A stretch of 10,037 nucleotides of DNA from assembly GCA_946478765.1 (NCBI GenBank), contig CAMLDH010000111.1:1-10037 (forward strand), in the 5' to 3' direction. Below are positions 1-8,000 of this stretch, piece after piece. The notes under the pieces were generated by a model. The model was not told where the DNA came from, did not search any database, and worked only from the letters and a program-made list of their open reading frames with translations. Source of the stretch: an uncultured Oxalobacteraceae bacterium (GTDB lineage Bacteria > Pseudomonadota > Gammaproteobacteria > Burkholderiales > Burkholderiaceae). Numbering within the stretch: the first letter of the stretch is position 1; each line of letters begins with the position of its first letter. Made by a program: the position numbers and the translations under genes.

Positions 1-533
1 CCTTGTTCCTGTCGCAACACGACAATCAGGTCGCCGGCTCCTGCGTGATGGTTACGCAGGAGGGCACACGGCCGCTGCTGGTCGAAATCCAGGCGTTGGT
101 GGACACCTCGCATGTGCCGAACGCGCGGCGGTTGTCGGTCGGGCTGGAACAGAACCGTCTTGCGATGCTGTTGGCGGTGTTGCACCGTCATGCCGGCATC
201 GCCGCATTCGACCAGGATGTGTTCATCAATGCGGTCGGCGGCGTCAAGATCACCGAACCGGCGGCGGACTTGGCGGTGCTGCTGGCGATTCATTCTTCGA
301 TGCGCAACAAGCCCTTGCCGCGCGGACTGGTGGTATTCGGCGAAGTCGGGCTGGCCGGTGAAATCCGCCCGGCGCCGCGGGGGCAGGAGCGCTTGCGCGA
401 GGCGGCGAAGCTGGGTTTTTCGATTGCGTTGATTCCGAAATCGAATGCACCGAAGCAAAAAATCGAAGGACTGACGATCGTCGGGGTGGAGCGTATCGAT
501 GACGCACTCAACCGCATTCGCGAGCATGAATAG
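1..533 (+). CDS. radA: DNA repair protein RadA, C-terminal part (5' end outside window)
   Basis: This is the last roughly 177 residues of RadA (Sms), a cytosolic RecA-like ATPase that drives branch migration and processing of recombination intermediates. The visible part is the Lon-protease-like C-terminal domain. It opens with the family's GSCV..TQEGTRPLLVEIQALV stretch, continues with NRLAMLLAVLHRHAG and the VFINAVGG motif, then the ADLAVLLAI helix, PLPRGLVVFGEVGL and GEIRP, and ends with GLTIVGVERIDDAL before a TAG stop at 531-533. RadA is usually about 450-460 residues, so the zinc finger, Walker motifs and KNRFG motif must lie upstream of the window. The reading frame is open from the first base, and the TTG at position 3 is an internal Leu codon rather than a start. 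The gene converges on hpnE, with 18 bp between stop codons and no obvious terminator. Identification is by recognised family motifs. Confidence 0.95.
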   Translation, partial: LFLSQHDNQVAGSCVMVTQEGTRPLLVEIQALVDTSHVPNARRLSVGLEQNRLAMLLAVLHRHAGIAAFDQDVFINAVGGVKITEPAADLAVLLAIHSSMRNKPLPRGLVVFGEVGLAGEIRPAPRGQERLREAAKLGFSIALIPKSNAPKQKIEGLTIVGVERIDDALNRIREHE

Positions 534-551
534 ACCGGTTGTTATGCGGCG

Positions 552-1892
552 TTAGCGAATAAGGGCATGCGCCGCCGCCACGCCGCTGCGGATCGCTGAT
601 TCCAGCGTCGCCGGATAATCGCCGGCGGTATAGTCGCCGGCAATGACCAGTCCGTCGCGTGTGGTTCGATTGGCTGGACGCACCAGTGCAGGCGTACAGG
701 AGAAGGTCGCGCGTTTTTCCGAGATTACTTTCGTCCACTTCGGATGGCGCAGTTCCGGCAACTGCAGCGCGTCGGATAATTGGGCCGCGACTGCTGCGCT
801 CAACGCTGCATGGCCCAGAGCAATGGCGTCGGTTGACGCACTAACCACGACCGCGAACAAACCTGCATGTGCCGGATCAAGCGCACCGCGATCGAATACA
901 AATTGTCCCCAATGTCCGGCAGCGGAGTCGTCGAGCAATGCGAAAAACGCGTGCGTCAAGCGGGTCTCCGGTCCGTATTGCAGATAGCAGGTGGTAATCG
1001 GTTCGTAGTCGAATGCCGCCAAATTGGCGGTATCCATCAGGTCGTCGAGCAAATTCGCCGCATGTGTTGCCTGTGTCGCCACAACAACAGCGTCGAAATC
1101 ATCGCCACTTTGCAATCCGTCCTGATCGCCATTAAGGGCAAGCCGCCAGCGTGCGCCGTTCTGCGTGATTTTTTTAACGGTCATGCCCTGCCGGACAACA
1201 CCGCCATGCCGTTTAATAAAGGCCGTCGCACGTTGCGGGAACAGTGCGCTTAAATCCACGCGTGGAATCAACATGTCTGACGCCGCACGGCGCGCCCCCA
1301 GGCTATCGCGCAAGACGTTGAGAAATATTTGAGCCGAGGCGCGTTCGGGCGGCGTGTTCAGTGCAGCAATACACAGCGGCCGCCACATCAGCTTCGTCAA
1401 GCGCTCGGTTTGATTGAATCGGTTCAGCAACTCCGTGACGCTGCAATCCGTATAGAGCAGCCAATCCATCCAGCGCGCTGTCGTCGAAAACCTCGCCAGC
1501 GCCAGTTTGTCTTCTTTTGCCAATCCGCCGGCGCGCCATAGCGCAGCCAGCAAATGGAACGGGGCAGGCAGCCGAGGCGCAACGAAATCCATGCCGCCGC
1601 TGTCTTTCGGGTAACGCATTTGAAGCGGCAGACGCAACAGCACCTTGTCGGCATCGATGTCAACCAAGTCCATCAAGCGCAGGGTTTCTGCATACGCGCC
1701 GAGCAGGATATGCTGACCGTTATCGAGGGATATGCCTTCAATTTCCACACGGCGTGCGCGGCCGCCCAGCGTGCGTGCCGATTCGTACAGCGTGACGTGC
1801 CGCCCCTGATGCGACAATTCGACTGCTGCGGCACAGCCGGCCCAGCCACCGCCCACCACTGCAATTCTTTTCGCCCCAGTCTGGTCGCGCAT
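552..1892 (-). CDS. hpnE: Hydroxysqualene dehydroxylase HpnE (FAD-dependent amine-oxidase family)
   Basis: HpnE reductively removes the hydroxyl of hydroxysqualene to give squalene, the third step of the bacterial HpnCDE route. The N-terminus has a Rossmann FAD motif, RIAVVGGGWAGCAAA (glycines near residues 14-19), followed by the strand-end acidic residue in VTLYES (about E37), then GGRARR and the DNGQHILLGAY segment typical of HpnE. The C-terminus carries the second FAD contact, IAGDYTAGDYPATLESA, then the IRSG helix. No signal peptide is seen, so it is cytosolic or membrane-peripheral. Length is about 446 residues, within the family's range. I prefer the ATG at 1892, preceded by GGCGGA; an in-frame TTG at 1904 would add four residues. 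It is the last gene of the operon, 33 bp after the hpnD stop. The gap contains a tandem CTAAGG repeat (1914-1929) that overlaps the hpnD stop codon. Confidence 0.92.
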   Translation of the reverse strand: MRDQTGAKRIAVVGGGWAGCAAAVELSHQGRHVTLYESARTLGGRARRVEIEGISLDNGQHILLGAYAETLRLMDLVDIDADKVLLRLPLQMRYPKDSGGMDFVAPRLPAPFHLLAALWRAGGLAKEDKLALARFSTTARWMDWLLYTDCSVTELLNRFNQTERLTKLMWRPLCIAALNTPPERASAQIFLNVLRDSLGARRAASDMLIPRVDLSALFPQRATAFIKRHGGVVRQGMTVKKITQNGARWRLALNGDQDGLQSGDDFDAVVVATQATHAANLLDDLMDTANLAAFDYEPITTCYLQYGPETRLTHAFFALLDDSAAGHWGQFVFDRGALDPAHAGLFAVVVSASTDAIALGHAALSAAVAAQLSDALQLPELRHPKWTKVISEKRATFSCTPALVRPANRTTRDGLVIAGDYTAGDYPATLESAIRSGVAAAHALIR

Positions 1893-1925
1893 CAGTTCCG
1901 CCAAATCTTGGTCGCCTTAGCCACC

Positions 1926-2759
1926 TTAGCCGCGCACATATGTTTTCCATGCCAGCCAGAGTTTGCGGATCGGCGTGAGGGAAATTCGCTGGTCGAGCAC
2001 ATGAAATCCGTCGCGCTCGATCTCGTTCAATAGTGCACGGTAAATCGACGCCATGATGAGACCGGGTCGTTGCGCGCGCCGATCTGCATTCGGCAGCAGC
2101 GCAAATGCCTCGTCATACACTGCCTGCGCGCGCTGCGCCTGAAATCGCATGAGATTTTCAAAGTTCTCGCCATGCCGCGCATTGAGGATGTCAGCCGCGG
2201 TGACATTGAATTGCTGCAATTCGTTGACCGGCAGGTAGATCCGGCCTTTGCGCGCATCCTCGCCAACGTCGCGAATGATGTTGGTCAACTGGAATGCGAG
2301 ACCAAGTTTTTCCGCATACTGCAGCGTCTCGGGACGGGTCACGCCAAATATGCTGGCTGACAGAATGCCGACCACGCCGGCCACATGCCAGCAGTATCGC
2401 TGCAAACCCGGGAAATCCAGATAGCGGGTCTGGCTCAAGTCCATTTCCATCCCGTCCACAATCGCCAGCAGGTGTTTGCTGTCGATCGAATACGTTGTCA
2501 AATGAGGTTCCAGCGCCTTTGTCACGGGATGCGTGGGATTGCCGGCCACCATCGCGCCGATCTCCTTGCGCCACCAAACCAGTTTGTTATGCGCGATCGA
2601 CACATCGGTGCACTCATCCACCGTGTCATCGACCTCGCGGCAAAACGCATACAGCGCCGTGATCGCGCGGCGTCGTTCTTGCGGTAGAAACAGGAAACTG
2701 TAATAGAAACTGGAGCCGCTTTGCGCCGCTTTTTGTTGGCAGTATTCGTCGGGAGACAT
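1926..2759 (-). CDS. hpnD: Presqualene diphosphate synthase HpnD
   Basis: HpnD condenses two farnesyl diphosphates to presqualene diphosphate, the first committed step of the HpnCDE squalene pathway. It belongs to the squalene/phytoene synthase (trans-isoprenyl diphosphate synthase, head-to-head) family. Both Mg-binding aspartate motifs are intact: DDTVDE at residues 44-49 and NIIRDVGEDARKGRIYLP at about 160-177 (D164 and D168). The N-terminus, MSPDEYCQQKAAQSGSSFYY, and the SFLFLPQERR segment are characteristic of the HpnD branch, which supports the ATG at 2759 even though the upstream bases (rich in C and T on the coding strand) show no Shine-Dalgarno site. The length of 277 residues is normal. 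It lies 75 bp downstream of hpnC, a larger gap than usual within an operon, holding at best a weak internal promoter. Phytoene synthase is the alternative family member, but the HpnC and HpnE neighbours argue against it. Confidence 0.94.
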   Translation of the reverse strand: MSPDEYCQQKAAQSGSSFYYSFLFLPQERRRAITALYAFCREVDDTVDECTDVSIAHNKLVWWRKEIGAMVAGNPTHPVTKALEPHLTTYSIDSKHLLAIVDGMEMDLSQTRYLDFPGLQRYCWHVAGVVGILSASIFGVTRPETLQYAEKLGLAFQLTNIIRDVGEDARKGRIYLPVNELQQFNVTAADILNARHGENFENLMRFQAQRAQAVYDEAFALLPNADRRAQRPGLIMASIYRALLNEIERDGFHVLDQRISLTPIRKLWLAWKTYVRG

Positions 2760-2834
2760 GAATGAAAGGAACTGGGTTGGACTTGAAAGAAGCCGCTATG
2801 CTAGCTGACTGTGTCATGCGCGACAACCTGATAT

Positions 2835-3653
2835 TCAAGGAGACTTCATCCATATTGCGCGCCAGATCAACAGCAGCCAATCGACTTTTCCCAGTGCCGG
2901 ACGTTGATTGAACACATCGTAACCGACTTGTTCGATGCGTTCGAGAATGCGCAAGCCGCCTTGAATAACCAGGCGAAGTTCCCAGCCGATTCGTCCCGGC
3001 AAGCGCAATGACAAGGGTGCACCGGAAACCAGCATCGCACGCGCACGTTCGACTTCAAATTGCATCAATGCGCGCCACGCGCTATTCACCTGTCCGGCAG
3101 CCAACTGCGCCTCGGTCACGGCGAACCGCGTCAAATCTTCCTGCGGCAAATAGACACGGGCCTTTTTGCTATCGATCGCCACATCCTGCCAAAAATTAAT
3201 CAGTTGCAGAGCGGAACAAATGGCATCCGAATCCCGCAGATTCTGCACGCTGGCAGCGCCATACAGATGCAGCATCAAAGCACCGACGGGATTGGCAGAG
3301 CGTCGGCAATAATCGAGCAAGATTTCAAAGGCGGCGTACCGTGTCGTCAAAACGTCTTGTTTGAATGCTGACAACAGATCGCGGAACGGCTGCAGCGGCA
3401 AGCGATTGTCTTGAATCGCCCGGTCAAGGTCGCGGAATAGTTTGGAGTCAGGTTCCTGGCGCTGCGCAATGCGATCCAGTGCCACTTCATATTCAGTGAG
3501 CGCAGCCAGCCGGACATCCGGCAGGGCATCGCCCTCATCGGCAAGATCGTCGGCGCTGCGAGCGAATGCATAGATCGCCTCGACTGCCGGGCGTAATCTG
3601 GCCGGCAACAAAACAGACGCAACCGGAAAGTTTTCGTAGTGTTCAATTGGCAT
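2835..3653 (-). CDS. hpnC: Hydroxysqualene synthase HpnC
   Basis: HpnC converts presqualene diphosphate to hydroxysqualene, between HpnD and HpnE. It is a paralogue of HpnD in the squalene/phytoene synthase family. The start HYENFPVASVLLPARLRPA and the motif FARSADDLADEGD (aspartates 35, 36 and 39) mark the HpnC branch. The second aspartate motif is NFWQDVAID at residues 153-161 (D157, D161), followed by KKARVYLPQEDL. SANPVGALMLHLYG around residues 119-132 is also typical. Length is 272 residues. It is the first gene of the minus-strand operon. The ATG at 3653 is preceded on its coding strand by AATAAAAC, with no purine-rich ribosome site, so initiation may be weak. A perfect inverted repeat (3665-3678) lies 11 bp upstream of the start codon and could regulate it. 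The order hpnC-hpnD-hpnE is the usual one. Confidence 0.93.
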   Translation of the reverse strand: MPIEHYENFPVASVLLPARLRPAVEAIYAFARSADDLADEGDALPDVRLAALTEYEVALDRIAQRQEPDSKLFRDLDRAIQDNRLPLQPFRDLLSAFKQDVLTTRYAAFEILLDYCRRSANPVGALMLHLYGAASVQNLRDSDAICSALQLINFWQDVAIDSKKARVYLPQEDLTRFAVTEAQLAAGQVNSAWRALMQFEVERARAMLVSGAPLSLRLPGRIGWELRLVIQGGLRILERIEQVGYDVFNQRPALGKVDWLLLIWRAIWMKSP

Positions 3654-3664
3654 TGTTTTATTAG

Positions 3665-3678
3665 TGACTAAAAAGTCA
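3665..3678. promoter_or_regulatory. Inverted repeat upstream of hpnC, possible operator
   Basis: TGACT, four A residues, then AGTCA form a perfect 5+5 bp dyad between the hpnC start and the efflux operon. The same pentamer recurs in the CAGT array at 3716-3727. Its position in the likely hpnC 5' leader fits an operator or a small RNA stem. The function is inferred, and no cognate regulator is in the window. Confidence 0.35.
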
Positions 3679-3702
3679 TATGCAAACTTGAGGCGGCCTG
3701 TT

Positions 3703-3708
3703 TATAAT
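3703..3708 (+). promoter_or_regulatory. -10 element of the efflux operon promoter
   Basis: A perfect TATAAT lies in the divergent spacer, with transcription expected to begin near 3715 and run into the membrane fusion protein gene. The best -35 at 17 bp spacing (ATGCAA, 3680-3685) matches consensus poorly, so the promoter may depend on an activator or on the strong -10 alone. TATAAA read on the other strand (3706-3701) could overlap a leftward promoter for hpnC, but no good -35 was found for it. Confidence 0.5.
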
Positions 3709-3715
3709 AAATAAC

Positions 3716-3727
3716 CAGTCAGTCAGT
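3716..3727. promoter_or_regulatory. Tandem CAGT x3 array at the efflux transcription start, possible operator
   Basis: Three uninterrupted copies of CAGT start at 3716, about 8 bp after the -10 box, so a protein bound here would block initiation. TGACTG-rich sites of this general look are common targets of TetR/AcrR-type repressors of RND operons, but the array is a direct rather than a clean inverted repeat; only the outer bases (ATAAC and GTAAT) give a partial dyad. No TetR gene is nearby. This is inference from position and composition. Confidence 0.35.
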
Positions 3728-3797
3728 AATTAAATAAGCGCGGCTGTGACATCGCAAAGTTGGAATCCTGGCAGTGCATCTTTTCAGCCCGCATAGT

Positions 3798-3803
3798 AAA
3801 GGA
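3798..3803 (+). promoter_or_regulatory. Ribosome binding site that decides the membrane fusion protein start
   Basis: AAAGGA is followed by a 6-nt spacer to the GTG at 3810. The upstream in-frame GTG at 3774 has only a weak GGAA in front of it. This makes 3810 the better start and gives a compact lipoprotein signal peptide. Confidence 0.6.
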
Positions 3804-3809
3804 AAAAAC

Positions 3810-5072
3810 GTGGCCGCCCTGAACAATCAGCATCAAATCGCCTCTCAACGACGTCTTCCGATCTGGGTGGCGTTCGTCGCGGCCTCGGCGGTCGTGCTGC
3901 TTGCAGCTTGTACCAAGCCGGTTGAGAAGGTCGAGGACATTCGTCCGGTTCGCGCCATCCAGTTAAACGCCGACAAAGCCGACGTGGTCGCCGAATTTTC
4001 CGGTGAGGTACGTGCCCGCGTCGAATCGCACCTTGGGTTCCGCGTCGGCGGCAAGATTGTGGCGCGCAAAGTGGATGTCGGTACTACCGTAAAACGTGGA
4101 CAGGTCCTGATGCAACTGGATCCACAGGATTTGCAGTTGGCGCAGGCGCAGTCCAACGCCGGAATGAAGGCGGCAGAAAGCAACCGCGATCTGGCCAAGG
4201 CCGAGCTCAAGCGCTACCAGGAATTACGCGACAAGAATTTTGTCAGCCAGGCAGTGCTGGATGGCAAAGAGACCACCTTCAAAGCTGCGCAAGCCAGCTA
4301 TGAACAAGCAGCTGCCGCCTACAAGAACCAATCGAATCAAACCGGCTATACCACGCTGATCTCCGACGTGGACGGCGTCGTGACCAGCGTCGATGCCGAA
4401 GTCGGGCAAGTCGTCGCGTCGGGCAGCCCGGTCGTGCGCGTGGCGCAAATGGGAGAAAAGGAAATTGTGATCGGCATTCCGGAGGACAAAGTCGATACGC
4501 TGCGCAGCATCAGCGATGTGCGGGTTCGTATCTGGGCCAATCCGACCGGTGTCATCCGAGGCAAGATCCGCGAAGTTTCCCCGATTGCGGATCCGGCCAC
4601 ACGTACCTATACCGCGAAAATATCGATCCCGAATGCGCCGCCTGAAGTAAAGCTGGGCATGACAGCCTATGTGACATTCGCTGCCAAGACGTCCCATGCA
4701 ATGATCAAAGTACCGCTCACCGCGTTGTTTCAGGAAAAGTCGGCCACTGCCGTATGGGTGGTGGAAAACGGCATAGTTAAACTGGTGCCGGTTCAGGTTG
4801 CCGCTCCTTCCGGTAACGATATTTTGCTGGCTGGCGGCGTTGCGCCTGGTCAGATAATTGTGACTGCCGGCGTCAACCTGCTCAGGTCAGGACAAAAAGT
4901 GACGATTCTGGGCGATGATGCGGTTACCAAAGACGACGCCAAAGCACTCGCAAAGGCAGATGCAAAATTGAGCGCCAGCGCTGCATTGCAAGCCGCATCA
5001 GTCAACCCGATCAATTCCGCGTCCGCTGTGAACGCTGCATCCGCAAATGCCGGCGCCGGGGGGGCGAAATGA
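3810..5072 (+). CDS. RND efflux periplasmic adaptor (membrane fusion protein), lipoprotein
   Basis: This is the periplasmic adaptor that bridges an RND pump to an outer-membrane channel. Numbering from GTG 3810 (420 residues), a signal peptide with RR followed by a hydrophobic run ends in the lipobox LLAAC, giving a lipid-anchored Cys34. Next comes a split lipoyl/barrel-sandwich domain (VGGKIVARKVDVGTTVKRGQ near 79-98 and DVDGVVTSVDAEVGQVV near 186-202). An alpha-helical coiled-coil hairpin of about residues 109-177 is inserted between the halves. Beta-barrel and membrane-proximal regions follow, including EVSPIADPATRTYTAKI and LGMTAYVTF. The last 52 residues (369-420) form an Ala/Ser/Asn/Lys-rich low-complexity tail beyond the usual fold. 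An alternative GTG start at 3774 would add 12 residues. The stop codon overlaps the pump start (ATGA), which implies translational coupling. The substrate cannot be read from the sequence. Confidence 0.92.
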   Translation: MAALNNQHQIASQRRLPIWVAFVAASAVVLLAACTKPVEKVEDIRPVRAIQLNADKADVVAEFSGEVRARVESHLGFRVGGKIVARKVDVGTTVKRGQVLMQLDPQDLQLAQAQSNAGMKAAESNRDLAKAELKRYQELRDKNFVSQAVLDGKETTFKAAQASYEQAAAAYKNQSNQTGYTTLISDVDGVVTSVDAEVGQVVASGSPVVRVAQMGEKEIVIGIPEDKVDTLRSISDVRVRIWANPTGVIRGKIREVSPIADPATRTYTAKISIPNAPPEVKLGMTAYVTFAAKTSHAMIKVPLTALFQEKSATAVWVVENGIVKLVPVQVAAPSGNDILLAGGVAPGQIIVTAGVNLLRSGQKVTILGDDAVTKDDAKALAKADAKLSASAALQAASVNPINSASAVNAASANAGAGGAK

Positions 5073-8000
5073 AGGGAGGATTCAATCTTTCGCGCTGGGC
5101 GCTGGAGCATATTCCTCTCACACGTTATCTGATTGTTGTCCTGCTGATCGGCGGTATTCTGAGTTATGACCAGCTCGGGCAGGATGAAGATCCGCCATTC
5201 ACCTTCCGCGCGATGGTGCTGCGCGCAAACTGGCCGGGGGCGACTGCGCTGCAAATGGCAGATCAGGTCACCGACAAGCTTGAAAAAAAGCTGCAGGAAA
5301 CGCCCTACGTCGACAAGATACGCAGCTATTCCAAACCAGGTGAAACACTCATCATTTTGCAAGTGCGCGAATCGACTTCGCCGAAAGAAACCGCAGCGGC
5401 GTGGTATCAGGTGCGCAAAAAAATCGGCGATATCAAGGGTACGTTGCCGCCAGGTGTGATCGGCCCATTCTTCAATGACGAATTTGGCGACACTTTCGGC
5501 TCGATCTTTGCGCTGTCCGGCGATGGATTCACGTATGCCGAAGTGAAGGACTATGCGGACTTCGTGCGCCAGCAGTTATTGCATGTGCCATCGGTTGCAA
5601 AGGTGGAGCTGTTTGGCGTACAGGATGAAAAAATCAATATCGAATTTTCGCATAAGAAGTTTGCCCAACTCGGTATTCCGTTCGATGCAATCGTAGGTCA
5701 GCTCGATACGCAAAATTCGGTTGAATCGAGCGGTGTGCTCGTCACGCCGACCGATAATCTGCAAGTGCGTGTGACCGGCGCCGTCAGGTCGATCAAGGAT
5801 CTGGAGGACCTCGAACTGCGCGCCAGCGGCACCACTTTCCGTCTTGGCGATTTTGCGACCGTCAAGCGCGAATACACGGATCCGCCGCAAGACAAGATGC
5901 GCTACAACGGCAAGGAAGTGATCGGCCTTGGCATCTCGATGGAGAAGGGTGGCGACATCATTGAAATGGGCCAGCATCTGCAGCAGGCTGTGGGGGCCAT
6001 CAAGAGCAAGCTGCCGGTCGGCATCGAGTTGCAGCGCGTCGCCGACCAGCCGAAAGCGGTTTCGTCTTCCGTCAATGAATTTTTGCGTACGTTGATCGAA
6101 GCGGTATTGATCGTGCTCGCCGTCAGTTTTATCGCGCTTGGCTTTCACGCCAAACCGTTCCGCCTCGATGCCCGTCCCGGTCTGGTGGTTGCGCTGACGA
6201 TACCGCTGGTGCTGGCGGTGACCTTTCTTTTCATGCGTATCTTCGGCATCGACCTGCACAAAATTTCACTCGGCGCACTCATTATTGCGCTCGGACTTCT
6301 GGTGGATGACGCGATCATCGCGGTCGAGATGATGGTGCGAAAAATGGAAGAGGGTTTTTCGCGCTTCGATGCCGCGACCTTCGCTTACACCTCGACTGCA
6401 ATGCCGATGTTGACCGGCACGCTGATCACCGCAGCGGGCTTCCTGCCGATCGGCTTGGCGAAATCGGCGGCGGGCGAATACACATTCTCAATGTTTTCGG
6501 TTAATGCGCTGGCGTTGTTGATTTCATGGCTGGCCGCGGTATTGTTCACGCCTTACATCGGCTACGTGCTGCTGAAAGTAAAGCCGGCGACCGGCTCCGA
6601 CGAGCATCATGAATTGTTCGATACGCCGTTTTACAGCCGCTTCCGCAAAATGGTGAACTGGTGCGTGGAGTGGCGCAAGACGACTATCTTGCTAACGCTG
6701 GCGGCATTCGCGTTGGGCGTATTCGGTTTTCGCTTCATCGAGCAGCAGTTCTTCCCTGATTCAAGCCGGCCGGAATTAATGATTGAACTCTGGATGCCGG
6801 AGGGGGCCGCATTCAGTGCGACGGAAGCGCAGGCGAAGAAATTTGAAGCGTTTATTCGCAAGCAGGATGGCGTTGAAAGCGTGACCAGCTATGTCGGTAC
6901 CGGCAGCCCGCGTTTCTATCTGCCGCTGGACCAGATTTTCCCGCAAACCAATGTGTCGCAGATAGTGGTGCTGCCGAAGGATCTGAAGGCGCGTGAAGCG
7001 TTGCGCCTCAAGATTGTCGCCGCGTTCAAGACGCAATTTCCTGACGTGCGCGGACGGGTAAAACTGCTGCCGAACGGTCCGCCGGTTCCGTATCCGGTGC
7101 AATTTCGTGTGACAGGCGGCGAAGTGACCAAAGTGCGTGCGATCGCGGACCAGGTCAAGGAGATCATGCGCGCCAATCCGAATGCGATCGGCGTGAACGA
7201 CAACTGGAATGAATCGGTGAAGGTGCTGCGCCTGGATCTCGATCAGGATAAATTGCGTGCGCTCGGTATCAGCTCGCAAACAGTGATGCGCGCCACCAAC
7301 ACGATTTTGACGGGCACCACCATCGGCCAGTATCGCGATGAGAATAAACTAATCGATATCGTGATTCGTCAACCGGTCGAAGAACGTTCCACCATTACCG
7401 CGTTGAACGAAGCGAATATCCAGACTGCGCCCGGGAAGTCGGTGCCTTTGTCGCAACTGGCACGCGCTCATTTCGTGTGGGAGCCGGGTGTCGTATGGCG
7501 CGAAGGGCGAGAATGGGCAATCACAGTGCAATCGGATGTAGTCGACGGCATCCAGGGGCCGACTGTATCGAGCCAGATCAATCCGAAGCTTGAAAGCCTG
7601 CGTGCTGCCCTGCCGGCCGGTTACAAGATTGACCTGGCCGGTGCCGCAGCCGACAGCGGCAAGGCGCAGCAATCGATTGCGGCGAATGTGCCGCTCGTGA
7701 TCTTCATCATCTTCACTTTGCTGATGCTGCAATTGCATAGCTTTTCCCGCGCATTGTTGGTATTCCTGACCGGCCCCTTGGGTATCGCGGGCGCCGCAGT
7801 TGCATTGCTGGTGTTGCAGCGTCCGTTCGGATTTGTCGCGCAGTTGGGCGTGATTGCGCTGTTCGGCATGATTATCCGCAACTCAGTGATTTTGATCGAT
7901 CAAATCGAGCAGGACATTGCCGACGGCGCGGCACCATGGAATGCGATTGTCGAATCGGTGGTGCGGCGCTTCCGGCCGATTATCCTGACCGCAGCGGCAG

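Noticed and set aside
534..551. Terminator between the converging radA and hpnE genes
   Set aside because: The 18-bp gap holds no stem with a T tract on either strand.
5576..6259. Minus-strand open frame of 227 codons inside the RND pump gene
   Set aside because: Its translation is His/Arg/Asp-rich with no recognisable domain, as expected for a shadow of a GC-rich gene; the plus-strand pump is unambiguous.
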